A stretch of 64,000 nt of DNA from assembly GCF_029338295.1 (NCBI RefSeq), contig NZ_CP119791.1, positions 1,984,001 to 2,048,000 on the forward strand, written 5' to 3'. Below, piece by piece: positions 18,516 through 27,057 of this stretch (positions are counted from its first letter, which is position 1; every line of letters starts with the position of its first letter). Made by a program: the position numbers and the translations under genes. The notes beneath the pieces were generated by a model. It was given only the letters and a program-made list of their open reading frames with translations, did no database searches and was not told the DNA's origin. The DNA is from Haladaptatus sp. QDMS2 (GTDB lineage Archaea; Halobacteriota; Halobacteria; Halobacteriales; Halococcaceae).

Positions 18516-18896
18516 ATGCACTCGAACATAGAGGCAATTCCAGTCGAAGTGGAGACAGAGGAGATGATTCTCCACGAGATGCACCTCGGTGAGATGAACG
18601 TCGGCTACGAGATTTTCAACGCGCACGTCACCACCGACGAAATGTTCGCGGACCTGCCAGACGGTCGCTGCCAGTCGCCACACTACGGCTACGTCATCGA
18701 GGGTCAGCTGACCCTCAGGTACGCAGACGAGGAGGAGACGGTCGCCGCTGGCGAAGTCTATTACATCAGACCCGGACACAACGTGACGCTCGAAGCCGGC
18801 ACGAAACTCGTGGAGTTCAGCCCGCTCGGCGAAAGCTACGAACAGACGCTCGAAGCTGCCGGTGAGGGCGTAAAGAAGATGGAAGCCTCAGACTGA
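18516..18896 (+). CDS. Cupin-domain protein
   Basis: 126 aa from MHSNIEAIPVEV. A single beta-barrel cupin: HYGYVIEGQLTLRYADEEE is motif 1, and GEVYYIRPGHNVTLEAG is motif 2. Only part of the metal-ligand set (one His in each motif) is visible, so a binding role is as likely as an enzyme. An upstream in-frame ATG exists, but that stretch looks non-coding. Confidence 0.82.
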   Translation: MHSNIEAIPVEVETEEMILHEMHLGEMNVGYEIFNAHVTTDEMFADLPDGRCQSPHYGYVIEGQLTLRYADEEETVAAGEVYYIRPGHNVTLEAGTKLVEFSPLGESYEQTLEAAGEGVKKMEASD

Positions 18897-18977
18897 GGCT
18901 GATTTTTGGGCGATAGCAACCCTGATTAGCGTTTGCGGTGCGGCGCGGTCGCGGTGCGGTGGCTCACAGGTTTGCAT

Positions 18978-19006
18978 CCGAGAGCGATTTATCGCTCTCG
19001 GCCTTT
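18978..19006 (+). terminator. Perfect hairpin followed by a T-run
   Basis: An 11-bp perfect stem (18978-18988 with 18991-19001) is followed by CCTTTTT. It lies 80 bp after the cupin stop and fits a terminator for that gene. A second stem GGTGCGC-TCC-GCGCACC (19031-19047) lies nearer the end of the convergent TRAM gene. Confidence 0.55.
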
Positions 19007-19067
19007 TTCGCGCACGTTTTTGCGATGAGTGGTGCGCTCCGCGCACCCGAATCGGAAAAAGGTGCGG

Positions 19068-19490
19068 TCAGAGGACGTCGTCGTCGATGATTTCGCCGAC
19101 GGCGAAGTTCGACTTGACTTCCGACACTTCGATTTTGACGCGTTCGCCGACCTCGGCACCCGGAACGATGATGACGTAGCCGCGCTCGACGCGCGCGATG
19201 CCGTCACCCTGTTTGCCGATGTCTTCGATTTCGACGTAGCGAATCTCACCAATTTCGACCGGTGGCTGGGGCTCAGACGAGACCGTAGACCCGGACGACG
19301 CAGATTCACCGGCGTCGCTGCTGGAACTCTCCTCCGCTTCGTGGCGGGAGATGAGTGCGACGCGATAGGTTTCGCCGGCTTCGATGGAGCCGGTTTCAAT
19401 TTCACGACGTGGGATCTCGACGACGTACTTGTCGTCGGTGACCGTCACGTCCGCGCTGAACAGACACAAGAGCTTATCAGAAATCTCCAA
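19068..19490 (-). CDS. TRAM-domain protein with a TTG start
   Basis: 140 aa beginning MEISDKLLCLFSADV (TTG start). The C-terminal TRAM domain (about 80-140; IGEIRYVEIEDIGKQGDGIARVERGYVIIVPG) is an RNA-binding OB fold; a Ser-rich linker sits at 53-75. Archaeal TRAM proteins act as RNA chaperones. The first in-frame ATG (19523) lies only 6 bp from the TATA-like CTTTATCAG, before the expected transcription start, whereas the TTG has GGAGGT six bases upstream. The TTG is therefore preferred. Confidence 0.88.
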   Translation of the reverse strand: MEISDKLLCLFSADVTVTDDKYVVEIPRREIETGSIEAGETYRVALISRHEAEESSSSDAGESASSGSTVSSEPQPPVEIGEIRYVEIEDIGKQGDGIARVERGYVIIVPGAEVGERVKIEVSEVKSNFAVGEIIDDDVL

Positions 19491-19498
19491 GGGTAAAC

Positions 19499-19533
19499 CT
19501 CCGTCGTGAGGTATTGTATGCAACTGATAAAGA
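19499..19533 (-). promoter_or_regulatory. TATA box and Shine-Dalgarno for the TTG-start TRAM gene
   Basis: On the minus strand CTTTATCAG (19525-19533) is followed about 26 bp later by GGAGGT, which ends six bases before the TTG. A canonical ribosome-binding site is uncommon in this mostly leaderless genome, and here it decides the start codon. Confidence 0.6.
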
Positions 19534-19728
19534 AGTACCGCCGCCGTTTCAGCCGACTAACACGTACGACACGGTGAATCTCGGGTGAAAGTGGACGTTA
19601 ACCTGCTGTACCAACGGACACGCGAGGTGAGAGTCGAATGTGCACCGACGGGGATGAAACCGCACGACTGCGGCGTGTTAACCGGTCGTACCAAACCGGC
19701 TAAAGTACCGTCTGTCGTAGGAATTGGT

Positions 19729-19968
19729 ATGAGCACGAGCGCGGCAGCAGCAATCGACCTCTCTGAAAAACAACGGCGCATCCTTCAGTACCTCCGCGAA
19801 CGCGGGCAAACGAAGACCTACTTCAAATCGCGACTCATCGGCAAGGACCTCGGCATGTCAGCCAAAGAGGTCGGGACGAACATGACCGCAATCGAGAACG
19901 GTGAGTTCGACATTCACGTCGAGAAGTGGGGCTACTCGTCGTCTACGACCTGGAAAGTCACCGTTTAG
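19729..19968 (+). CDS. Small conserved haloarchaeal protein (DUF7123-type)
   Basis: 79 aa. LSEKQRRILQYLRERG and DLGMSAKEVGTNM look like a winged-helix fold, followed by KWGYSSSTTWKV. This strongly resembles the short haloarchaeal family catalogued as DUF7123; I rely on memory for the number. A GCTAAAGTA element centred 26 bp before the ATG predicts a leaderless message. The 3' end overlaps the convergent regulator gene by 11 bp. Confidence 0.8.
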   Translation: MSTSAAAAIDLSEKQRRILQYLRERGQTKTYFKSRLIGKDLGMSAKEVGTNMTAIENGEFDIHVEKWGYSSSTTWKVTV

Positions 19969-20578
19969 GGTCGTAGCGAATCAGCGATGCCGCGTCCGCA
20001 GCGAAGGCAGCGGCCTGCTCGTCGAAGGAGTTCGCGTAGCGGACAAGGAGCGTGAGCAGGGTTTCTGGTTTTTCGAGCGCGTAGCCGTCGGCCCGCGAGA
20101 GGACGCCTGCGCGTTCCAGTTCGGCGGCGTACTTGCTCACGGTTGGGCGCGAAACGTCGAGAGAATCTGCGAGCGAGCTCGCGGAGATTTCTGGGTCGCG
20201 CAGGAGCGCGATGAGCATCCCTCGGGGCGTGTCCCGACGGAGGTAGCCGAGGGCGACTTGCTCGAAGTCCGAAAACTGGTTCGCGGGGAAAAAGCGCTTG
20301 TAATCGCCGTCGCGACGACTCTCGACGGCCCCGGCTTCGAGCAGTCGCCGGAGGTGGTGTTGGGTCTCGCCAGTGCCGAGTTTCAGGTCGTCTCGAATCT
20401 TCGAGAAGTGCGCGCCCGGAGTCGCCGCGAGGTAGCCAGCGATGGCTTCGCGGGCGTCGCTGTCGCCCGTGTCCCGGCCGGAATCGACGAGGCGGGCGAG
20501 CGGACTCGCCGCACCGAGCGCAGCGAACCGTTTGAGGGTCGCTCGCTTGCTCTCGTCGACGTTCTGGCCTCCAGACAT
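19958..20578 (-). CDS. Transcriptional regulator with two winged-helix domains
   Basis: 206 aa from MSGGQNVDES. The first winged helix (about 45-105) contains LKLGTGETQHHLRRLLEAGAV, and the second (about 115-170) contains SLADSLDVSRPTVSKYAAELERAG. No membrane helix or ligand domain is seen. Tandem wHTH regulators of this kind are common in haloarchaea. Target unknown. Confidence 0.85.
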   Translation of the reverse strand: MSGGQNVDESKRATLKRFAALGAASPLARLVDSGRDTGDSDAREAIAGYLAATPGAHFSKIRDDLKLGTGETQHHLRRLLEAGAVESRRDGDYKRFFPANQFSDFEQVALGYLRRDTPRGMLIALLRDPEISASSLADSLDVSRPTVSKYAAELERAGVLSRADGYALEKPETLLTLLVRYANSFDEQAAAFAADAASLIRYDPKR

Positions 20579-20629
20579 ATGCACAGGCATTAGGCGCTCT
20601 GCGATAAAACGCCTTCGCTTGTGTGAGAC

Positions 20630-21820
20630 TCACTCACTGCCGGCTTCTGGTTCCTTCTCCACCGACTCGTCGGATTCGAGTTTCGATTTGTCCTTGTCGA
20701 GGTCCTTGTCGAGTTTCGAGTCCATCTCTTCGATTGCCTTGTCGATACTCTGCATATCGGCGGAACCGGCTTTGACCGCCTGGGCAGCCTCTTCCATCGC
20801 TTCGATATCGACTTCGGCTTCCTGGTCGATTTCACCGAGAATCTGCTCGATGTCGTCTAAGCCGAGCATCTCGCGGGTCTCGTCGTCGAAGTCGAGACTG
20901 GAGAGTTGGTCTGCGCTGACCTGAACGTCGCTGCCAGTGAGGTGTTTGCCGTACCGGGAGAACAGGGAGGTGAGTTCCTGGGGCAGGACGAAGGTAGTCG
21001 ATTCGCTCTGACCGATGGCTTCGAGCGTTTCGAGGCCCTTGTCGATGACGGCGCGCTCGCCCATCGATTCTGCGGCTTTTGCCCGCAGGACGGTCGAAAT
21101 CGCGTCACCCTGTGCTTCGAGAATCTGACTCTGTTTTGCACCTTGCGCGCGGATGATGTTCGACTGCTTGTCACCCTCTGCGCGCTCGATGGCGCTGCGA
21201 CGTTCACCCTGTGCTTCGAGAATCATCGCACGACGGCGACGCTCGGCGGAGGTCTGTTGCTCCATCGCTTGCTGGACGTCGGCGCTCGGATTGACCTCAC
21301 GCACCTCGACGCTCTCGACGCGAATCCCCCACTCGTCGGTGGGTTCGTCGAGTTCGCGGCGGATGCGCGCGTTGATTTCCTGACGCTTGTTCAGCGTCTC
21401 GTCGAGTTCCATGTCACCCAGCACGGCGCGGAGGGTGGTCTGGGCGAGGTTGGAAACGGCGGTTTTGTAGTCTTCGACTTCGAGGAACGCCTTCTTCGCG
21501 TCCATCACCTTGATGTAGACGACGGCGTCCGCGGTCACAGGCGAGTTGTCGCGCGTGATGGCTTCCTGACGCGGGACGTCGAGCGTCTGGGTACGCATGT
21601 CGAAAGAGTAGGTCCGCGAGACGAACGGCGGAATGAACGAGATACCGGGTTCGAGCAGGCGGCGGTACTCACCGAACACCGTCAGCGCGCGTTTTTCGTA
21701 CGCGTTGACGATTTCCACCATCTGGTAGACGATGATGATGGCGAGTAAGAGCGCCACGATGGCTCCAATCGAGAGCCCGATGCTCGGTCCCAGTCCTTGG
21801 AGGGGGGTTACAGGGAGCAT
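20630..21820 (-). CDS. SPFH/band-7 (stomatin-prohibitin) membrane protein
   Basis: 396 aa. It has an N-terminal membrane helix (about 14-33), a band-7 domain (about 35-190) with LLEPGISFIPPF and DAVVYIKVMD, a long Ala/Glu/Gln/Arg helical repeat region (190-260) typical of flotillin-like assemblies, and an acidic C-terminal coiled tail. It probably forms membrane rings. The nfeD-type gene just upstream on the same strand is its usual partner. Confidence 0.92.
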   Translation of the reverse strand: MLPVTPLQGLGPSIGLSIGAIVALLLAIIIVYQMVEIVNAYEKRALTVFGEYRRLLEPGISFIPPFVSRTYSFDMRTQTLDVPRQEAITRDNSPVTADAVVYIKVMDAKKAFLEVEDYKTAVSNLAQTTLRAVLGDMELDETLNKRQEINARIRRELDEPTDEWGIRVESVEVREVNPSADVQQAMEQQTSAERRRRAMILEAQGERRSAIERAEGDKQSNIIRAQGAKQSQILEAQGDAISTVLRAKAAESMGERAVIDKGLETLEAIGQSESTTFVLPQELTSLFSRYGKHLTGSDVQVSADQLSSLDFDDETREMLGLDDIEQILGEIDQEAEVDIEAMEEAAQAVKAGSADMQSIDKAIEEMDSKLDKDLDKDKSKLESDESVEKEPEAGSE

Positions 21821-21901
21821 ATGTGAATCTCTAGAAGGGTAGGTTAAAAAGGGTTCCTCCGAAAATTGCCCGCGACTACCGTATTTTTCGCCGTTTCGCG
21901 C

Positions 21902-22465
21902 TCAAATTGCGTCCGATTCTGACTCTTTTTCGACGCGTTCTGCTTCTTGTCGTCCTTTCGCGAGTTCGCGGTCGATGTCGTCTTCGATGACTTCGAGCGA
22001 TTCGACGGTGATGACGTTGCCGCCGCCGGGGTCTACGACCATAATTTCAGTTCCCTCTGGAATCGTCCCGTGGACCGAACGAGCGGCGTAGAAGGGATTG
22101 AAGCCGCCGGCGTCGAGTTTCACCTCGCCCGAGGTGTTCGTCACCGTCTCCGTCACGCGGCCGGTCTGGCCCTTGAGCGACATCGAATCGCTCGTCTGGC
22201 CAGTCCCCTTGCCGCCGTAGATATCGAGGTTCCGGTACGCCCAGAGGGCGGCCCCGCCGGTACCGAGGACGAGCGCGGCGAGGACGAACGGCATGAGGGC
22301 GGGGGCGACGACCGACCCGAGGGCGAGGCCGATGAGCCCAGACACGAGCAGAGCGACCCCGAGGACGATGAAGTGGGCACCCGGAGCCAGCGCTTCTGCG
22401 ACGACGAGAATCGTGCCCGCGACGACGAGCAACAGCGAGAGGGACTGGTCGAGCAGCTCTACCAT
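21902..22465 (-). CDS. NfeD family protein
   Basis: 187 aa from MVELLDQSLSLL, with four hydrophobic helices in the first 95 residues and a C-terminal OB-fold (LKGQTGRVTETVTNTSGEVKLDAG) typical of NfeD. It is the short form without the protease domain and should act with the SPFH protein encoded 80 bp downstream. Confidence 0.9.
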   Translation of the reverse strand: MVELLDQSLSLLLVVAGTILVVAEALAPGAHFIVLGVALLVSGLIGLALGSVVAPALMPFVLAALVLGTGGAALWAYRNLDIYGGKGTGQTSDSMSLKGQTGRVTETVTNTSGEVKLDAGGFNPFYAARSVHGTIPEGTEIMVVDPGGGNVITVESLEVIEDDIDRELAKGRQEAERVEKESESDAI

Positions 22466-22502
22466 ACCCCATCTTGGCGGGCGTTGTGGATTAACGTTTG
22501 GC

Positions 22503-22664
22503 CTACAGGACCAACCGAGAGAGGGCGAACAGCGCGAGCAACGCACCGAGGACGACGAATGCGATGTGTTCTGGCTTCGGGGATCCTGGGGTCAAATCCT
22601 CCACTGCAGTCTCCCCGTCGTCTTCCAGATCTTCGAGTTCGTATTTCCAGTCGCCATCAGACAT
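22503..22664 (-). CDS. Small acidic membrane protein, 53 aa (DUF7312-type)
   Basis: Begins MSDGDWKYELEDLEDDGE and ends with one hydrophobic helix (AFVVLGALLALFALSRLV). An acidic cytosolic head plus one C-terminal helix matches a short haloarchaeal family that I recall as DUF7312. It lies in line between the pyruvate kinase and NfeD genes, 25 bp after the former. Function unknown. Confidence 0.8.
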   Translation of the reverse strand: MSDGDWKYELEDLEDDGETAVEDLTPGSPKPEHIAFVVLGALLALFALSRLVL

Positions 22665-22689
22665 ATACCCTCAACTAGTGGCCCCCGCC

Positions 22690-24444
22690 TCAAAAGGGCT
22701 CCCGTCGCGGCCCGCGCAGGACGTTGCCCTCGTAGACGACGCCGCGTTCCGCATCGAGGGTGACTGTCGTCCCGTCGGCGACGGCGAGTTCCGCGTCACT
22801 CACCATCGGCACGTCCAGTTCACGCGCAACGAGCGCCGGGTAACCTGTCAATCCCGGCTGTTTCGCGACGATACCACCAATGACCGAAAGGTCGCCGTCG
22901 AACTGGTCGTCGAATTCGTCGGGAAGCACGACGATGGAACCCGGTTTCACCGACGAGAGGTCGCCCGAAGACAGCGTGACCGCAGGACCGACCGCCCGGC
23001 CGACGTGAACGCTGCGACCCGTCGCAATCGGTTCGGCGGCGACGTGGACCTTGAGCATGTTCGTCGAGCGGCCTTCGAGTTCGCTCATCATGCCGGACAC
23101 CACGACCACGGTGTCTCCGCTTTCGGCGACGCCTGCATCGAGGGCGGCCTGTGCGGCGCGGTCGATGATGGTTCCGACGCCTTCGCTCGCGCCCAAATCG
23201 ACGTACTGCGGGATGACGCCCGCAGAGAGCGCGAGCTGGCGGCGAACCACGTCGTTCGGCGTCGCGGCCACGACGGGTACCTCTGGACGGAACTTCGCCG
23301 TCTTGAGCGCGGTGTACCCGGATTCGGAGGCCACGACCACCGCGCTCGCGCCGACGTCGCGGGCGAGGTAGCGAGCGGAGCGCGAGAGGGCTTCGGCGCG
23401 AGATTCTCCAGCCTTCGGGATGCGCTGTTCGCGTCCCTCCACGTAGTCGTCGCTCGATTCGGCCTCGCGGATGATACGGTCCATCGTTTCGACCACGCGC
23501 ACGGGATGGTCGCCGACGGCGGTTTCGGCGGAGAGCATGACGGCGTCCGTCCCGTCGAGGACGGCGTTCGCCACGTCGGAGGCTTCGGCGCGGGTTGGCC
23601 GCCGGGAGTGAATCATCGAATCGAGCATCTCCGTGGCCGTGATGACGGGCACGCCCGCCTCACGGCAGGTGCGGATGATGCGCTTCTGGATGATTGGCAC
23701 GTCCTCCATCGGGCACTCGACGCCTAAATCGCCGCGGGCGACCATGATGCCGTAGGCGGCTTCGACGATTTCTTCGAGGTTGTCCACCGCGTCTGCGCGT
23801 TCGATTTTCGCGATGACGGGGATGGCCGCTCCGCGGTTTTCGAGTTCCTCGCGGACGGTGTAGATGTCCGCTGCGTTCCCGACGAAACTCGCGGCGACGA
23901 AGTCGACGCCCGCCTCGACAGCGAGGTCGAGTTCGCGGCGGTCGTCCTCGGTGAGCGCGTCGAGGCCTAAATCGACGCCGGGAACGTTCACGCCCTTGCG
24001 GCCTTTGAGTTCGCCGCCACTTTCGACGCGGGCGGTGACGGTATCTTCGCCCACCGACTGGACGACCGTCTCGATGCGCCCGTCGTCGAGGAGAACGCGG
24101 TCGCCCGCAGAGACACCCTCGATACTCACAGAGAGGCCGACGCGCTCGGGAGTGGCGTCGTCGGCCTCGTAGAACTCGATGGTAGACCCAGTTTCGAGGA
24201 AGATAGGGTCGTCGAGGGGTGCGGTGCGGACCTCCGGCCCGGCGAGGTCGAGGAGCGCGGAGACGGGTTCCGCGGTCGCTTCGTCCACCTGCTGGACGGT
24301 CTGTATCAGGTCCTTTCGCACGTCGGTCGAACCGTGGCTCGTGTTCAAACGGGCGACGGACATCCCCGCGTCGGCGAGGTCACGGATGACGCCGGGGTCA
24401 GAAGAGGCGGGCCCGAGCGTGCAGACGATTTTCGCATTGCGCAT
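22690..24444 (-). CDS. pyk: Pyruvate kinase with C-terminal PEP-utilising mobile domain
   Basis: 584 aa, about 110 longer than the basic enzyme. Catalytic parts include KIVCTLGPAS, RLNTSHG, VARGDLGVE and the signature around ATEMLDSM. After residue about 480 a domain like the swivelling PEP/pyruvate domain follows (KPGSIVVLPDEF, TGYPALVARELDVPMV). Where PEP synthase has a phosphorylatable His in its TSHAAI motif, this has Tyr (TGYPAL), so the extra domain is not a phosphocarrier and is probably regulatory, as in Bacillus pyruvate kinases. Confidence 0.95.
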   Translation of the reverse strand: MRNAKIVCTLGPASSDPGVIRDLADAGMSVARLNTSHGSTDVRKDLIQTVQQVDEATAEPVSALLDLAGPEVRTAPLDDPIFLETGSTIEFYEADDATPERVGLSVSIEGVSAGDRVLLDDGRIETVVQSVGEDTVTARVESGGELKGRKGVNVPGVDLGLDALTEDDRRELDLAVEAGVDFVAASFVGNAADIYTVREELENRGAAIPVIAKIERADAVDNLEEIVEAAYGIMVARGDLGVECPMEDVPIIQKRIIRTCREAGVPVITATEMLDSMIHSRRPTRAEASDVANAVLDGTDAVMLSAETAVGDHPVRVVETMDRIIREAESSDDYVEGREQRIPKAGESRAEALSRSARYLARDVGASAVVVASESGYTALKTAKFRPEVPVVAATPNDVVRRQLALSAGVIPQYVDLGASEGVGTIIDRAAQAALDAGVAESGDTVVVVSGMMSELEGRSTNMLKVHVAAEPIATGRSVHVGRAVGPAVTLSSGDLSSVKPGSIVVLPDEFDDQFDGDLSVIGGIVAKQPGLTGYPALVARELDVPMVSDAELAVADGTTVTLDAERGVVYEGNVLRGPRREPF

Positions 24445-24486
24445 TACTCGAAGCGAGGAGACGACGAACGAAAAAATTTGGGAGAG

Positions 24487-24684
24487 TCACCACAGGTTCG
24501 TGTAGGCGTTGTGGATGAGCGCGATACAGATGCAGATGGTGCCGAGGGCGAGGCCCACGTCGGTAATCGGGAGCGTCGCGGCAGATTCGACCTGCATCCC
24601 GAGTCCCACGGCTGAGAGGATGATAGCGACGAAACATGCAACGATGATGAGCCGGGGAAAGGCAATCGCTTGGCGGATGGACAT
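24487..24684 (-). CDS. Small membrane protein, 65 aa
   Basis: MSIRQAIAFPRLIIVACFV... with two hydrophobic helices (about 10-30 and 40-60). It lies between metG and pyk on the same strand, with 50 bp to metG and 42 bp to pyk. I do not recognise the family. Confidence 0.65.
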   Translation of the reverse strand: MSIRQAIAFPRLIIVACFVAIILSAVGLGMQVESAATLPITDVGLALGTICICIALIHNAYTNLW

Positions 24685-24734
24685 ACGCGAACTATCCCAT
24701 CAACCAACAAATAGGTGCTGACGCGAGTCGCGAG

Positions 24735-26792
24735 TTACGCGATTTTCGTGCCCGGTTTCGCGTCGCCGAGCGTGGTCAGCAGGTCGGCCTGGTCGCCTGC
24801 GGCAAGTAGCATGCCGTTGGATTCGACGCCGAACAGTTCGGCCTTTTCTAAGTTGGCGACGATGATGACACGCTCGCCCACGAGGTCGTCCACGTCGTGC
24901 AGTTCCTTGATGCCCGCGACGATTTGGCGGGTTTCGAGGCCGATGTCCACTTCGAGACGGACGAGTTTGTCGGAGCCCTCGATTGGCTCTGCGAGTTCGA
25001 TTTCCCCGACGCGGAGGTCGAGGGCGAGGAAGTCGTCGAAACTGATGCGGTCGTCTGCGATGGGTTCGAGTTCGGTCATTTCGGAATCGTCGTCTTCGTC
25101 TGGGTCGTCTGCGGTCGCTTCTGCGATGCGCTGGTCGAGTTTCGCGTTCAGGTCTTCGACGCGCTCGTCCGGAATCTTCTCGAAGAGTTCGCTCGGCGCG
25201 TCGAAGTCGGCCTGCGGCGCGTCGAGGGCGGCGTCGAGGCCCACGTCGTGAACCGAGCCATCTTCGCCGAGTTGGCTCCAGAGGTTCTCCGCCTTCTCCG
25301 GGAGGGCGGGTGCGAGGAGCACGGCGAGCGCCTTCGAAAGCTGGACACAGTCGTAGATGACCTGTGCGGCTTTTTCGGGGTCGTCGTCGGTGAGTTTCCA
25401 CGGTTCGTTGCGCTGGATGTACTCGTTGCCGAACTGGGCGAGGCGCACGCCCGCGGTGGTCGCCTGCCGGATGGAGTAGTCGTTCAGCCCCTCGCTGAAC
25501 TCGGTGATGGCCTGCTCGATACGCGCTCGGACTTCCTCGGAGAGGTCAGCCTCCGGCGTGCCCTCGTAGTTGCGGTGGGCGAACAGCAGCGAGCGGTAGA
25601 GGAAGTTCCCGACCGTGCCCACGAGTTCCGAATTGACGCGCTCCTGGAAGCGCTCCCACGAGAAGTTGATGTCCTGCTGGAAGCGGCTGCCCGTGGCGAT
25701 GTAGAATCGCAGCAAGTCTGGGTGGAAGCCCTCTGCGAGGTACTCGTCGGCCCAGACGGCCCGGCCACGCGAGGTCGAGAAGCCCTTGCCGTCCAAGTTC
25801 ACGAAGCCACTCGCCATGACGGCGCGCGGTTCGTTGTAGCCTGCGCCGTGGAGCATCGCCGGCCAGAAGATGGTGTGGTGCTGGATGATGTCGCGGCCAA
25901 TGACGTGGACGATTTCGCCGTTCTCTTTCCACGTCTCCTCCCAGTCGTACTCGTCCGTGCCGACACGCTCGCTGTACTGCTTCGTCGAGGCGATGTACTC
26001 GATTGGTGCGTCCACCCAGACGTAGAGAACGAGGTCCTCGGCCCCTTCTCCTGGGTAGTCGATACCCCAGTCCATATCGCGGGTGATACACCAGTCCTGG
26101 AGTTCGCCCTCGATCCACTCGCGTGGCTGGTTGCGGGCGTTGTCGGTGCCTTCTAAGCGGTCGATGAATCCCTGAAGGTACTCCTGCAGTTCGTTCAGGT
26201 TGAAGAACTTGTGCGGCCGGGAGCGGTACTCCGCCGGGTTCCCGGTGATGATGCTCGTTGGGTTCTCGATTTCACCCGGCTCCAGATGGCGGCCACAGCC
26301 CTCGTCACACTCGTCGCCGCGGGCGGTTTCCCCACAGTAGGGACACGTCCCCGTGACGTAGCGGTCGGGCAGCGCCTGGTCTTCCTCTGGGTCCCACGCG
26401 ACCATAATCTCCTTCTCGTAGATGTAGCCCTCCTCGTCCAGTTTGCGGACGATTTCCTGGGTGAGTTCCGTGTTGGTCTCGTCGTGGGTGTGGCCGTAGT
26501 TGTCGAAGGCGATGTTGAACTTCGGGAACGTCGTCTCGTACTTCTCGTGGAAGCGCAGCGCGAACTCCTCGGGGGTGACGCCCTCCTTCCAGGCGTTTAC
26601 GGCGACGGGCGTCCCGTGCATGTCGGAGCCGGAGACGAACGCCGTCTGTTGGCCGAGTTTGCGCAGGCCCCGCGAGTAGATGTCGCCGCCCACGTAGGTT
26701 CGCAGGTGGCCGATGTGCAGGTCGCCGTTGGCGTAGGGCAACCCGCAGGTCACCACGGCCTGGTTGTCCGTCGGGAACGAATCGTGACTCAT
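24735..26792 (-). CDS. metG: Methionine-tRNA ligase with C-terminal tRNA-binding domain
   Basis: 685 aa. The class I signatures are DLHIGHLRTYVGG (HIGH) and GFSTSRGRAVW (the archaeal KMSKS variant). A zinc knuckle CPYCGETARGDECDEGCGRH lies near residue 145. After an acidic linker (about 565-580) comes an EMAPII/Trbp111-like tRNA-binding domain (DFLALDLRVGEIELAEPI) fused in the same chain, where some archaea encode it separately. The ATG start is chosen over a TTG two codons upstream. Confidence 0.97.
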   Translation of the reverse strand: MSHDSFPTDNQAVVTCGLPYANGDLHIGHLRTYVGGDIYSRGLRKLGQQTAFVSGSDMHGTPVAVNAWKEGVTPEEFALRFHEKYETTFPKFNIAFDNYGHTHDETNTELTQEIVRKLDEEGYIYEKEIMVAWDPEEDQALPDRYVTGTCPYCGETARGDECDEGCGRHLEPGEIENPTSIITGNPAEYRSRPHKFFNLNELQEYLQGFIDRLEGTDNARNQPREWIEGELQDWCITRDMDWGIDYPGEGAEDLVLYVWVDAPIEYIASTKQYSERVGTDEYDWEETWKENGEIVHVIGRDIIQHHTIFWPAMLHGAGYNEPRAVMASGFVNLDGKGFSTSRGRAVWADEYLAEGFHPDLLRFYIATGSRFQQDINFSWERFQERVNSELVGTVGNFLYRSLLFAHRNYEGTPEADLSEEVRARIEQAITEFSEGLNDYSIRQATTAGVRLAQFGNEYIQRNEPWKLTDDDPEKAAQVIYDCVQLSKALAVLLAPALPEKAENLWSQLGEDGSVHDVGLDAALDAPQADFDAPSELFEKIPDERVEDLNAKLDQRIAEATADDPDEDDDSEMTELEPIADDRISFDDFLALDLRVGEIELAEPIEGSDKLVRLEVDIGLETRQIVAGIKELHDVDDLVGERVIIVANLEKAELFGVESNGMLLAAGDQADLLTTLGDAKPGTKIA

Positions 26793-27057
26793 ATGCAATC
26801 CTCACTCTCGTGGCGGTGTAAAACCCGCCGATTTCGGTCGTATGTCATGTGTCGGTGTTGGGTACTGGTCGCTCGGCGATTCGAATATGAAGACTCGGGT
26901 TTCTGCCACGCATTCGCCGTATGAGGGCGCTCGGCGTGACGTCCTCCCGAAGACGGCTCCGAGACGGAGCGCGGGCTACATGCGCATCGAAAATCGGAAC
27001 GGAACCGTCTGGGTCACACCACCTCGTAGTCCGCAATCGAATAAAAAGGTTCGCCGT
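26793..27057. other. Intergenic region without a supported gene
   Basis: Open frames here are short or overlap the real gene on the other strand and do not look like protein. The only structure seen is a hairpin with arms GCTCCG and CGGAGC (26956-26970), about 90 bp beyond the stop of the LiaF-like gene; it may be a weak terminator. Confidence 0.5.

Noticed and set aside
19031-19047. Second hairpin as terminator of the TRAM gene
   Set aside because: The T-run lies before the stem on that strand, so the order is wrong for a typical terminator; noted only in passing.
24897-26156. Long plus-strand frame over metG
   Set aside because: Antisense shadow of the MetRS gene; no domain recognised.
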